Below are positions 1 through 8,245 of a stretch of DNA of 64,000 nucleotides, in pieces. The DNA is from Clostridia bacterium (GTDB lineage Bacteria; Bacillota; Clostridia; Peptostreptococcales; Anaerovoracaceae). Every line of letters begins with the position of its first letter. Position 1 is the stretch's first letter. The notes beneath the pieces were generated by a model. That model was not told where the DNA came from. It saw only the letters and a program-made list of their open reading frames with translations, and did not search any database. The translations under genes and the position numbers were made by a program. The stretch covers positions 1 to 64,000 of the forward strand of contig CABJAP010000012.1 of the NCBI GenBank assembly GCA_902363595.1, read 5' to 3'.

Positions 1-116
1 TAAATGGTTTCATGGGGTTGCGAGAGGACTTTTGCATAGCATGGTGGACTGATTTTTTAATCCGCTATGCGCGAAATGATTGGTGGGGGCTTGGTTTCGA
101 CTTTTTCAGTGGCCTC

Positions 117-150
117 GGCTGGTGCATTGATTGGGATCAATGCACCAGCC
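117..150. repeat. Perfect 15-bp inverted repeat (hairpin)
   Basis: The arms 117-131 (GGCTGGTGCATTGAT) and 136-150 are exact reverse complements with a TGGG loop. No T-tract follows on either strand, so this is not a standard intrinsic terminator. It lies 30 bases before the dispersed repeat copy at 181-290. Confidence 0.75.
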
Positions 151-180
151 TTGTTTGCGAGAATGCGCCCGAAAGCGCAT

Positions 181-290
181 GCGCCTCTCAAAATCAGCCA
201 GAAGCAGCAAAGTCTGCTTCTTTTCAATATCAGGCCCCGCAAACCCACAACTTTTTGAAAAAAACGATACCTTCCAATAAAATTTTCCCG
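181..290 (+). repeat. Dispersed intergenic repeat, copy A
   Basis: This stretch runs from GCGCCTCTCAAAATCA to AATTTTCCCG. It matches the reverse complement of 47951-48061 along its whole length, with the same order of short blocks (CCAGAAGCAGCAAA, CCCGCAAACCCACAA, AATTTTCCCG) and scattered substitutions. A weaker relative sits at 63604-63721. Reading frames through the copies do not share a start or ribosome site, so it looks non-coding. Confidence 0.75.
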
Positions 291-393
291 GTCCAACCAT
301 CTAACGCATCGCGCATTCGAAGCAACAGCCACTATTTCTCAGACCGCAATTCTGTTATACTATAAGCAGATAAAAGAAAGGAGGCCCTTCAAC

Positions 394-451
394 ATGGGAA
401 TTCGGATAACAAAGCATTAACAGCAAGGCGTTGATGTTAACATGCCTTGCT
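394..451 (+). promoter_or_regulatory. Possible leader peptide plus hairpin
   Basis: An eight-codon frame (MGIRITKH, 394-420) follows an AAAGGAGG ribosome site at 378-385. Directly after its stop comes a hairpin whose outer arms are AGCAAGGC (422-429) and GCCTTGCT, with a palindromic GATGTTAACAT inside. The hydrolase ribosome site lies about 30 bases further on. The arrangement is that of a translated leader, but no matching regulator or ligand is known to me. Confidence 0.35.
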
Positions 452-490
452 AATCGGAAAGTTATAACAGCGAAAGATTAGGAGGCAAAA

Positions 491-1237
491 ATGTCCTATT
501 TTAATTATCAATCTCAAAGAATTTATTATACAGAGTCCGGCAGCGGAAGTCCGGTGCTGTTTCTTCACGGAAACACCGCATCCTCCAAAATGTTTGAACC
601 GCTGCTGCCCTTGTACGAGGAAACGTTTCACGTGATCCTCATTGATTTTCTGGGCCATGGAAAATCCGACCGCCTGGAAAAATTTCCGGCAGAATTGTGG
701 ATCGAAGAGGCGAGGCAGACCGTTTCACTATTGGAACATCTGGGGCGAAAAAAGGTCCATCTTGTGGGGACCAGCGGCGGCGCATGGGTGGCAATCAATG
801 CTGCACTGGAACGTCCGGATCTGGTTGGAAAAGTCGTTGCCGACAGCTTCGACGGCCGCATGCTGGCGGATGATTTTTCTCAAAACCTGATCCAGGAACG
901 AAAAAGCGCCAGGGAAGATGAACTGGCCGCCGGCTTTTATCAATGGTGCCAAGGTGAGGACTGGGAAAAGGTGGTCGATCTGGACACCCAGGCCCTGCTC
1001 AAATGCGCCAGGGAAAAGCTGCCGCTGTTTGTCAAACCTTTGAGGGAGCTGCGGGTGCCTCTTTTGCTTATGGGGAGTGCGGAGGATCAAATGTCCAGAG
1101 CGGATTTCCAGAAAGAATACCAAGCCATGGCCCAAGAGACGGGCGCCCAAGTTGAAATCTTTCCAAGAGGTGTTCATCCGGCCATACTTTCCAGTGCAGA
1201 ACGAGCCGCGGAAAGGATCAGTGAATTTTTAGGATAA
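491..1237 (+). CDS. Alpha/beta hydrolase family protein
   Basis: This is a cytoplasmic 248-residue alpha/beta hydrolase fold protein. The HGN oxyanion motif is at residues 26-28, the nucleophile elbow G-T-S-G-G at 93-97 (Ser95), a likely acid Asp199 in the GSAEDQ segment and the catalytic His229 in GVHP. The start follows an AGGAGGC site by five bases. Length and motif spacing match small esterase/hydrolases, but the substrate cannot be read from the sequence. It stands alone between its leader region and a terminator at 1299-1341. Confidence 0.85.
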   Translation: MSYFNYQSQRIYYTESGSGSPVLFLHGNTASSKMFEPLLPLYEETFHVILIDFLGHGKSDRLEKFPAELWIEEARQTVSLLEHLGRKKVHLVGTSGGAWVAINAALERPDLVGKVVADSFDGRMLADDFSQNLIQERKSAREDELAAGFYQWCQGEDWEKVVDLDTQALLKCAREKLPLFVKPLRELRVPLLLMGSAEDQMSRADFQKEYQAMAQETGAQVEIFPRGVHPAILSSAERAAERISEFLG

Positions 1238-1298
1238 CCACATAAATACAAAACAGTGAAAAATGGCATAGCGCTGTTACAGCCGCAATTGAAGCAGC

Positions 1299-1341
1299 AA
1301 AAAGCATGAACGAATATCTGACATAGGAGTTCATGCTTTTT
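1299..1341 (+). terminator. Intrinsic terminator after hydrolase gene
   Basis: AAAAAGCATGAAC (1299-1311) pairs with GTTCATGCTTTTT (1329-1341) around a 17-base loop. The flanking A- and T-runs make it able to stop transcription from both sides. Confidence 0.75.
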
Positions 1342-1434
1342 ATCGTTAAAGAACTGGATATCCCTATGAATGTGCCCAGTCTCACACCGGATTGTGAGCG
1401 TTGTGGAGAAGCTTGAATGGAAAAGGAGGGAAAA

Positions 1435-2652
1435 ATGATTGGAGTTCTCAAAGAAAAAGAACCGGCTCTGTACGCAATATTAACAGAGCCCAATCCAATA
1501 GCTGTATACCAAAAATACTATCATTGCTTAAGCGACTGTAATATTGTTTTGTTCGATGGTAAAAAAGATACGAATATTTCACAACACTGTATCGATAAAG
1601 CCATTGGGAATTATTACATTATGGGAATCGGCAATTATCGCAATGCGGTCATCCTTAATAAACAATTTTGGGAGGCGGCAGCAACAAACAGAGCAAAACA
1701 AGCTCCGGTGAAAATCGGATTTTGTATTGATTTTGATTCGAACATTATGTCTTATTTGCCGAAAGCACTGAAAGACGGCAGACAAGACGATGATTTTTGT
1801 AAATTGCTTTGGTATATAAAAAGCAACCATTATGCATTGACATGCTTGCCTTATTCCATTGAAGACAGCTTGAACAAAAAAGGAATGAAGTCAACAGAAA
1901 AAGTATATCAAGCATTATTATATTTCTACGCCTTCAGCAGACTGACCATTGATCCGTTGGGAGAACAAGATTTTAAAAATCTCGCACTGGACATAGATAT
2001 CGAAGATTATCAGCAGGCGGATGATACATGGAATGAAATGATACGATTAAGAGAGCACGAACGAGATAAGGAAAAACGGACAAAGTCAATTTACTGTTTG
2101 TTATTAGAAACGATGATATTAAAACATGGAGTTAAAAAGCCTTACAAAAAGAAAATGGAAACAATGATTCGTTTCGTAAATGAGCAGCTGGGCGTTTACC
2201 TGGAGAATGCCCTTTATTTATGCGGGCTATATCTTTTGGATAGTAATCATGAAGGAATTCGACGCTTTTTTTCAAAAATGCAGCCGGCTGCTAAAAATTT
2301 GACCGATAAAATTGCGGGAATGGCATGGGATTTATTCCATATATCCAATTTACCGGAAGAGATGAGGATCAACAGCATGGAGAAGCAGGCCACGGTTTTG
2401 AATTATTTCATAACAAGAGACCAGGGACTAAAGGACATCATTCAATGGAATCCCGTTCAAAGAATGGTATTTGATAAAGACATTTCGATTGCAAAGTATA
2501 AACATTCAATATTGGAGCTTCCCATTGATGAAAAGACCCTGAGAAGTATTCCTCAATCACAAAGCGCCAGAGAAAGATTATGTATGGAAGGGGACTTGGA
2601 AACCTTAATAACTGTGAAAGAAAAAGAGTTGATGAATTTACGCAATGGATAA
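1435..2652 (+). CDS. Hypothetical protein, AT-rich orphan
   Basis: I do not recognise this 405-residue soluble protein. The first in-frame ATG (1417) has no ribosome site, while the ATG at 1435 follows AAGGAGGGAAAA, so I place the start there. It has no membrane segment, no P-loop and no obvious catalytic motif. The middle is charged (an EHERDKEKR stretch near residue 210) and the C-terminal half looks helical. Its codons are clearly more AT-rich than those of its neighbours, which suggests acquisition by transfer. It ends about 80 bases before the MerR gene. Confidence 0.7.
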   Translation: MIGVLKEKEPALYAILTEPNPIAVYQKYYHCLSDCNIVLFDGKKDTNISQHCIDKAIGNYYIMGIGNYRNAVILNKQFWEAAATNRAKQAPVKIGFCIDFDSNIMSYLPKALKDGRQDDDFCKLLWYIKSNHYALTCLPYSIEDSLNKKGMKSTEKVYQALLYFYAFSRLTIDPLGEQDFKNLALDIDIEDYQQADDTWNEMIRLREHERDKEKRTKSIYCLLLETMILKHGVKKPYKKKMETMIRFVNEQLGVYLENALYLCGLYLLDSNHEGIRRFFSKMQPAAKNLTDKIAGMAWDLFHISNLPEEMRINSMEKQATVLNYFITRDQGLKDIIQWNPVQRMVFDKDISIAKYKHSILELPIDEKTLRSIPQSQSARERLCMEGDLETLITVKEKELMNLRNG

Positions 2653-2678
2653 TCGGACTTTTCCAGAAAAGAACCCGG

Positions 2679-2709
2679 TTGACTTTTCCCCTGCGGTAAA
2701 GTCTATACT
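2679..2709 (+). promoter_or_regulatory. MerR-type promoter with 19-bp spacer
   Basis: TTGACT (2679-2684) and TATACT (2704-2709) are separated by 19 bases rather than the usual 17. The spacer carries GACTTT near the -35 and AAAGTC just before the -10 as an inverted repeat. Long spacers with a central dyad are the signature of promoters that MerR-family activators untwist, so the MerR gene starting 23 bases downstream is probably self-regulated. Confidence 0.7.
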
Positions 2710-2731
2710 AAGAGTGAAAAGGAGGGGACCT

Positions 2732-3556
2732 ATGCTATCAATCGGCGAATTCTCAAAAATCTGCAAGGTATCAGCAAAGACCCTGCGTTATTATGCGGAA
2801 ATCGGGCTTATTCTGCCTGATCAAATCAACCCGGAAAGCGGCTACCGCTATTATTCGATCGAGCAGCTTAAAACCATGCTCTTCATCGACCGTCTGAAAG
2901 CCTACCAGTTTTCCCTGGAAGAAATCAAGGAGATTCTTCATGCGGGACCTTCCCAAGAAGAAATCCTCTATGAAGCGCTGCGAAAAAAGAAACGGCAGCT
3001 GGAAAGACAAGTACAGGAATTCCAAAACAACCTGGAGCAAATGGACAGAGACCTGACCAATTTGGAGGAAGGCAAGTCCATGATGTCGTATCTGGAAGGC
3101 ATCGATGTGGAGCTTGTGGAAGTCTCTAAAATGAATTTGCTGTGGATCCGAAAAACGGTTGGCGAAGACGAGTTTGCCGAAGCGTATGGTCAGTGCTTCA
3201 GCAAATTGTTCAGGCGCATCGCAGCAGATCAACTGACAATGGCCGCTCCGCCAATGGTGCTTTTCCACAGCCCGGAGTTTACTCCCATCGGTCTTGACAC
3301 GGAATTTGCCGTACCAGTGAAAGAATATGCCACCGGTACGAGGGATTTTTGCCCGGGACTATGCTTAAAGACCGTTTTGGCAGGCCCATACTCCGGCCTG
3401 CCATCGGTTTATGCAAAGCAGCTGGAGTGGGCGGAAAAAGAAGGCTATGAAAATGCCGGCCCGCTCTACGAAGTCTATGTAACGGACCCTTCGCAAGTTT
3501 CCCGTGAAGAGGATCTTATTACAGAAATTTTTTGCCCAGTGAAAAAAAGCCGTTGA
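2732..3556 (+). CDS. MerR-family activator with GyrI-like domain
   Basis: A 274-residue BltR/BmrR-like regulator. The N-terminal winged helix (SIGEFSKICKVSAKTLRYYA, residues 2-21) and the GYRYYSIEQL segment are classic MerR; a coiled-coil linker spans about residues 78-115 and a GyrI-like effector-binding domain fills the rest. The open frame extends upstream, but only the ATG at 2732 follows a good site (AAGGAGGGG). The promoter at 2679-2709 suggests autoregulation. It is followed after 31 bases by the serine hydrolase gene, the probable co-regulated partner. The ligand is unknown. Confidence 0.85.
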   Translation: MLSIGEFSKICKVSAKTLRYYAEIGLILPDQINPESGYRYYSIEQLKTMLFIDRLKAYQFSLEEIKEILHAGPSQEEILYEALRKKKRQLERQVQEFQNNLEQMDRDLTNLEEGKSMMSYLEGIDVELVEVSKMNLLWIRKTVGEDEFAEAYGQCFSKLFRRIAADQLTMAAPPMVLFHSPEFTPIGLDTEFAVPVKEYATGTRDFCPGLCLKTVLAGPYSGLPSVYAKQLEWAEKEGYENAGPLYEVYVTDPSQVSREEDLITEIFCPVKKSR

Positions 3557-3587
3557 AACTTTCGAAGGCAGGAAAGGATAGTAACCT

Positions 3588-4547
3588 ATGAAAGAAGCAA
3601 AAGAACTGGAAGCGGTCATCCGCAGAGATTACGATAATATGGCAGGTATCGTCGTTCGAAAAGATGGAAAGCTGCTGTATGAGCAGTATTTTCATGGATG
3701 CACAGATTCCAGCCGGATCCATGTCTATTCCGTAACCAAAAGCATCGTTTCCATCCTCATTGGAATTGCCATTGATAAAGGATATATCCGAAATGTTCAG
3801 CAGAAAGTTCTGGAATTCTTTCCCGACTACACGGTAAAAAGAAGAGAAACCACCATACAGCATATTACCCTCGAGCATCTATTGACGATGACGGCGCCCT
3901 ACAAGTATCGGTCCGCGCCCTACACGAACTTTTTTTCCAGCGACGATTGGGTAAAGGCAGCCCTCGACTTATTGGGAGGCAAGGGGCAGATCGGTCAGTT
4001 CCGATACGCGCCCCTCATTGGACCGGACATTATGACCGGGATATTGGTAAAAGCGACAGGTCAATCCGTGTTGGATTTTGCGGCGGAAAACTTATTTACA
4101 CCGCTGGGAATTGCCGCGCCGCCCAATGTGGTGTTTGACAGCAAAGAAGAGCAGCTGGCCTTTAATCGGGCTAAGTGTGTAAACGGTTGGGTGGCTGACC
4201 CGAAGGGCGTCAATACGGCAGGATGGGGACTCACCCTTTCTCCGATGGAAATGGCTAAGATTGGCCAGCTCTGTTTGAACGGCGGAACGTGGCAGGGAAA
4301 ACAGATTGTGTCGCCGAAATGGATTGAAACGAGTACAAAGGAGCATAGCAGATGGGAAGAACAGGGGCTGCCATACGGATATTTATGGTGGGTCGATGAG
4401 GATGGCTATGCGGCCATGGGCGATGGCGGAAATGTCATCTTCATCCATACGAAAAAGAAGATGGTGGCAGCCATAACCTCCTTCTTCAAGCCGAAAGTAA
4501 AAGACCGGATCGAGTTTATCAAGGCTTATATATCGGCCGCTGAATAG
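3588..4547 (+). CDS. Beta-lactamase-related serine hydrolase
   Basis: A 319-residue member of the class C beta-lactamase / DD-peptidase-like family. The S-x-x-K motif is SVTK at residues 48-51; Tyr140 is a candidate for the Y-x-N tyrosine, although the Asn position is not conserved; the C-terminal segment GYLWW followed by MGDGGN is typical of the esterase-like members. There is no signal peptide, so an intracellular esterase or amidase role is more likely than antibiotic breakdown. It is probably in one operon with the MerR gene and ends at a strong terminator. Confidence 0.8.
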   Translation: MKEAKELEAVIRRDYDNMAGIVVRKDGKLLYEQYFHGCTDSSRIHVYSVTKSIVSILIGIAIDKGYIRNVQQKVLEFFPDYTVKRRETTIQHITLEHLLTMTAPYKYRSAPYTNFFSSDDWVKAALDLLGGKGQIGQFRYAPLIGPDIMTGILVKATGQSVLDFAAENLFTPLGIAAPPNVVFDSKEEQLAFNRAKCVNGWVADPKGVNTAGWGLTLSPMEMAKIGQLCLNGGTWQGKQIVSPKWIETSTKEHSRWEEQGLPYGYLWWVDEDGYAAMGDGGNVIFIHTKKKMVAAITSFFKPKVKDRIEFIKAYISAAE

Positions 4548-4552
4548 GCCCC

Positions 4553-4601
4553 AAAAAATGATCGCTGGCGCAAAAGTTTCAACGCTCCAGCGATCATTTT
4601 G
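4553..4601. terminator. Bidirectional terminator
   Basis: AAAATGATCGCTGG (4555-4568) pairs perfectly with CCAGCGATCATTTT (4587-4600), with A and T runs on the two sides. It separates the serine hydrolase gene from the MarR promoter. Confidence 0.85.
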
Positions 4602-4622
4602 CCTCAGCAGCGGCTATCACGA

Positions 4623-4672
4623 TTGACATATAGGTAACTAGTTGCTATAATATAGGAAACAAGTTACCTATA
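4623..4672 (+). promoter_or_regulatory. Consensus sigma-A promoter with MarR operators
   Basis: TTGACA (4623-4628) and TATAAT (4646-4651) are perfect hexamers with a 17-base spacer. TATAGGTAACT (4629-4639) is an exact inverted repeat of AGTTACCTATA (4662-4672). Each arm also pairs with a partial copy near the middle, giving two adjacent near-palindromes (4629-4649 and 4651-4672) that cover the spacer, the -10 and the start region. This is the expected layout for tight autorepression by the MarR protein encoded 13 bases downstream. Confidence 0.85.
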
Positions 4673-4684
4673 TGAGGAGATACA

Positions 4685-5185
4685 ATGGAACTGAACGATT
4701 TAATACAAAAATTTTCACATTCAAGCGAAAATCAGATCAAAGCCATCTTCAGCACGCTGTTCATCGCCGGAAACAGGCTGCAAACCCTGTTTGACCACCA
4801 TATACCGGAGATTACCTTAAAGCAGTTCATGCTGCTGACCATGATCCGCCAATCCGAAGAACAGCTGACCTTCACCAAATTGGGAGAGCTGCTGGGATGT
4901 TCCAGGCAAAATGTCAAAAAGCTTGCTCAGGCTTTAGAGAAAAAAGGCTTTGTAGCCATCCGGCAAAGCAGCGCCGATGTCCGTGCATCGACCATCGAAC
5001 CTACAGATAAGATGAAGGACTATTTTGACAACATCTTCGCATCCTATCAAACTCAGCTGAAATACTTGTTTGAAGACTACAGTGAAGAAGAGATTAAGCA
5101 GCTATTCCAGCTATTGATGAGACTGTATGGCGGCATCGACCATCTGGAAAAAAAGCTGGAGCTTGCAGAAAAGGGGTCATTATGA
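4685..5185 (+). CDS. MarR-family transcriptional regulator
   Basis: A 166-residue MarR-type dimeric repressor. The winged helix-turn-helix lies at about residues 55-100 (LGELLGCSRQNVKKLAQALE, then the wing with DVRAS), flanked by dimerisation helices. The ATG follows a GAGGAG site. Its stop overlaps the start of the flavodoxin gene (ATGA at 5182-5185), so the two are translationally coupled. The double operator upstream indicates that it represses its own two-gene operon; the inducer is unknown, though a redox or phenolic signal would fit the flavodoxin partner. Confidence 0.85.
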   Translation: MELNDLIQKFSHSSENQIKAIFSTLFIAGNRLQTLFDHHIPEITLKQFMLLTMIRQSEEQLTFTKLGELLGCSRQNVKKLAQALEKKGFVAIRQSSADVRASTIEPTDKMKDYFDNIFASYQTQLKYLFEDYSEEEIKQLFQLLMRLYGGIDHLEKKLELAEKGSL

Positions 5186-5736
5186 AACAGACAGTCGTTT
5201 TATACAAATCAAAATACGGGGCAGCCAAAAAATATGCCGGCTGGATCCAAGAAGCGCTCTCCTGCGATGCTTACCAAGTTGGAGAGTTTCAGTGGGAGGC
5301 GATCACAAAATACGATCTGGTTATCCTTGCGGGAGGGATTTATGCAGGGGGAATTTCAATCGTCAAGGATCTGAAGAAGCATCTGACCGCTTTGGCCGAC
5401 AAAGAACTCATTCTCTTTGCAGCAGGCGCAAGCCCTTTTGATCAAAAGATGCTGGAGGAGCTGAAGCTTCGGAATACAGAGACACTTCACAGGGAAATAC
5501 CGATTTTTTATGGACGAGGCGCCTTCGATGAAGAGAAAATGACTGTGATAGACCGGATGCTGTGCCGAATGCTAAAGAAATCACTGAGCAAAAAAGAGCC
5601 CAAGGATTTTGAACCCTGGATGAAGGAACTGTTTGAATGGGACGGAAAAGGCTGCGATTGGACTGATCCAAAATACTTGGAAGAACTGCTGGCGTATACG
5701 AAAGCTTTCGAATCTGCCGGAAAAGATAACCGCTAA
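5182..5736 (+). CDS. Flavodoxin-domain protein
   Basis: A 184-residue flavodoxin-like protein. The N-terminal KQTVVLYKSKYGAAKKYAGW segment is the FMN phosphate-binding loop of the HemG-like flavodoxin branch, and LVILAGGIYAGG forms the second strand and loop. It is expected to bind FMN and act in electron transfer or quinone/porphyrin redox chemistry. It is longer than a simple flavodoxin at the C-terminus. Coupling to the MarR gene suggests induction under a specific stress; the physiological donor and acceptor cannot be deduced. Confidence 0.8.
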   Translation: MKQTVVLYKSKYGAAKKYAGWIQEALSCDAYQVGEFQWEAITKYDLVILAGGIYAGGISIVKDLKKHLTALADKELILFAAGASPFDQKMLEELKLRNTETLHREIPIFYGRGAFDEEKMTVIDRMLCRMLKKSLSKKEPKDFEPWMKELFEWDGKGCDWTDPKYLEELLAYTKAFESAGKDNR

Positions 5737-5820
5737 ATTACCTCCCCAAACAACTGTTCGCAGTCTGTCTTTTGTGATAAAATAGAGAAAACAGGCGTAG
5801 ATGGAAAGAAAGGGGAGAAG

Positions 5821-7149
5821 ATGGAACAGCTCACACTCTTTGAAAATAATCAGGCCCAGCCGCTGGCAGCAAGGCTGCGGCCCCGGTCCCTGGACGAATT
5901 TGTGGGACAAAGCCACTTGCTGGGAAAGGGAAAGGTACTCTACCGGCTGATCGAAAGTGACCAAATCTCCTCCATGATTTTTTGGGGGCCGCCGGGCGTG
6001 GGAAAAACCACTCTGGCCCGGATTATTGCCAATCGAACAAAGGCTTCTTTTATCGACTTTTCCGCAGTGACCAGCGGCATTAAAGAGATTCGGGGCGTGA
6101 TGCAGCAGGCGGAAGAAAACAGGCGTTTCGGAGAAAAGACCATTGTCTTTGTCGATGAGATCCACCGTTTCAACAAAGCCCAGCAGGACGCGTTCCTTCC
6201 TTTTGTGGAGAAGGGAAGTATCGTATTAATCGGCGCAACTACAGAGAATCCTTCTTTTGAGGTCAACGGCGCTCTGCTTTCACGATGTAAAGTGTTCGTA
6301 TTGCAGGCGCTGAAAATCGAAGAATTAAAAGATTTATTGGATCGGGCCCTGAAAAATCCCCTGGGATTCGGCGGCCAAAAGATCACAATGGCCGATCACA
6401 TGCTGGAGGTGATCGCAAACTTCGCAAACGGTGATGCCAGGACGGCTCTCTCCACGCTGGAAATGGTTGTGCTTAACGGAGAGATGGACGGAGATTCCGT
6501 AGTCGTCACCGAAGAAACGCTGGAACAGTGCATCTCCAAGAAGTCTCTGCTCTACGATAAAACCGGCGAAGAGCATTACAATATCATTTCAGCCCTGCAC
6601 AAATCCATGCGCAACTCCGACCCGGACGCGGCTGTTTACTGGCTGGCCCGGATGCTGGAAGCCGGGGAAGATCCCTTGTATGTGGCGCGCCGCGTTACCC
6701 GCTTTGCCAGCGAGGATGTGGGACTGGCAGATCCCCGAGCTTTGGAAATCGCAGTGGCCGCATATCAGGCATGTCATTTTATCGGCATGCCGGAGTGCAG
6801 CGTTCATCTAACCCAGGCAGTCGTTTATTTGTCGCTGGCGCCAAAGTCCAACGCCCTCTACATGGCATACGAACAGGCCAAAAAGGATGCGCTGACCCAG
6901 CTCAGCGAACCGGTGCCCCTTGTGATCCGCAATGCCCCAACCCGGCTGATGAAGGATTTGAAATATGGGGAAGGGTATCAATATGCCCATGATACAGAGG
7001 AAAAGCTGACCAATATGCAATGCCTGCCGGACTCCCTCTTAGGCAGGCAATATTACCAGCCGACCCAGCAAGGGCTGGAAGCCAAATATAAAACCAGGCT
7101 GGACCAGATTAAAGCCTGGAAACGGGAGCACGAAAAACCGATAAAATAA
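5821..7149 (+). CDS. rarA: Replication-associated recombination protein A (AAA+)
   Basis: A 442-residue RarA/MgsA-type AAA+ ATPase that acts at stalled replication forks. The Walker A GPPGVGKTT is at residues 56-64, Walker B IVFVDEIHRF near 107-116, and the sensor 1 segment reads IGATTENPSFEVN. The C-terminal half with SLLYDKTGEEHYNIISALHK and the RNAPTRLMK segment is typical of the tetramerisation region of the family. Length is normal. It follows an AAGGGGAG site and stands alone, convergent with the two-component pair. Confidence 0.93.
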   Translation: MEQLTLFENNQAQPLAARLRPRSLDEFVGQSHLLGKGKVLYRLIESDQISSMIFWGPPGVGKTTLARIIANRTKASFIDFSAVTSGIKEIRGVMQQAEENRRFGEKTIVFVDEIHRFNKAQQDAFLPFVEKGSIVLIGATTENPSFEVNGALLSRCKVFVLQALKIEELKDLLDRALKNPLGFGGQKITMADHMLEVIANFANGDARTALSTLEMVVLNGEMDGDSVVVTEETLEQCISKKSLLYDKTGEEHYNIISALHKSMRNSDPDAAVYWLARMLEAGEDPLYVARRVTRFASEDVGLADPRALEIAVAAYQACHFIGMPECSVHLTQAVVYLSLAPKSNALYMAYEQAKKDALTQLSEPVPLVIRNAPTRLMKDLKYGEGYQYAHDTEEKLTNMQCLPDSLLGRQYYQPTQQGLEAKYKTRLDQIKAWKREHEKPIK

Positions 7150-7159
7150 AAAGCGGCCA

Positions 7160-8245
7160 TCATGCCATCCCGCGGGGCTCCCCGATATATAAAATCAGAT
7201 CTACGGAAAAAATGTGATCCTGCGCCGAATAGGCCAGGGTCCCATTGTATTTTTGTACCGTTTTTTCAATGTTTTTCAGGCCCAGTCCATGAGACAGCCG
7301 GTCCTGCTTCTTGGTGACAGTAGAAAAAACATCATAAGGATTTTTCATATTGATCCATAAACAGCCTTCCGTATAACGCATGGTAAAAGAGACATGCCGC
7401 TGTGCGGCTGGCAGAGTTTCACAAGCTTCTCCGGCATTGTCAAAAAGATTGCCTAGAATTACCACCATATCGGTAAAAGGAAGCGCCAAATCGGAAGGAA
7501 TCAGGATGTCCGCGCTGCATGAAGCGCCTGTTTCTTCCAATTCCCGTAGCTTGATATTGAGCAGGGCATCGATTTCCAGATGGCCGGTGGTAATCACTTG
7601 ATCGATGTCTGTCAGGCGATCCAGCGTTTCCTGCAGATAATCGGCCAGCTCTGATTGGGAACCTTGCTTGTAGAGATAGGCAGCCGTTTTCAAATGGTTT
7701 TTCATTTCATGGCGCAGTTCCCGGACTTCCTTGTTTGCTGCCTCTAAATCCTTATAGCGGCGCTTCTGATAGGCCACTTGTTGCTGCAGCAATGCGTTTT
7801 CCCAGGACCTGGAATAGAACTTGGTAAATTCGCTGAAAAGGACAAAAACGATCAAATTAATCAACAAAAAGATCAGCTGAAGGGGTAAATGATACAATGC
7901 GGCTTCACGCAGGGGACCGCTGTAATAACCGCTCAGCAAAAGCGTAAAAGTGATTAAAGCAATGCTGAATAAAAGCTTTTTCTTGAAGCTGGAGGGATAA
8001 AAACCCAGCAGGCATAAATAGACCGCCAGGTCAAAAAAGGGATTGACGTATTCGCCGGTGTAGTGATACCAGGAAACGCAAAGGAAGGTCAGCCCGATCA
8101 TAATACCATAAAGCAGGCTCCGCCGGGCGGGTATTTTCCCGTAAGACCGGTTCATAAGCTCGAAAATTAAAAGCACATCCAGCAAGCATAGCAGCAGGTC
8201 GAGAAGATATTCAAACATGGATATAATCACTTTCCGCACCGCCAT
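7160..8245 (-). CDS. AgrC-like GHKL sensor histidine kinase
   Basis: A 361-residue membrane sensor kinase of the LytS/AgrC-type GHKL group. Five or so hydrophobic helices fill residues 13-140, followed by a coiled coil (150-175), a phosphoacceptor His179 in LRHEMKNH, the N-box GNLFDN near 265-270 and the G-box HGLGLKNIE near 330. The frame starts inside the end of the regulator gene (19-base overlap); a second ATG at 8218 is also possible. It probably senses a peptide or a membrane signal and phosphorylates the LytTR partner. No cognate peptide gene was seen nearby. Confidence 0.85.
   Translation of the reverse strand: MAVRKVIISMFEYLLDLLLCLLDVLLIFELMNRSYGKIPARRSLLYGIMIGLTFLCVSWYHYTGEYVNPFFDLAVYLCLLGFYPSSFKKKLLFSIALITFTLLLSGYYSGPLREAALYHLPLQLIFLLINLIVFVLFSEFTKFYSRSWENALLQQQVAYQKRRYKDLEAANKEVRELRHEMKNHLKTAAYLYKQGSQSELADYLQETLDRLTDIDQVITTGHLEIDALLNIKLRELEETGASCSADILIPSDLALPFTDMVVILGNLFDNAGEACETLPAAQRHVSFTMRYTEGCLWINMKNPYDVFSTVTKKQDRLSHGLGLKNIEKTVQKYNGTLAYSAQDHIFSVDLILYIGEPRGMA

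Larger units (their letters stand above)
1..490. other. Intergenic region with repeat, hairpin and leader
   Basis: I see no convincing gene in this stretch; the open frames here have no good ribosome site and overlap a repeat that recurs elsewhere. It holds a perfect hairpin (117-150), one copy of a dispersed repeat (181-290), a possible promoter ending near 361 with TATACT at 356-361, and a short leader frame followed by a hairpin (394-451) just before the hydrolase gene. Confidence 0.6.

Noticed and set aside
12..365. Open frame of 117 residues and overlapping minus-strand frames
   Set aside because: No ribosome site, odd composition, and the region contains a repeat that recurs non-coding at 47951-48061.
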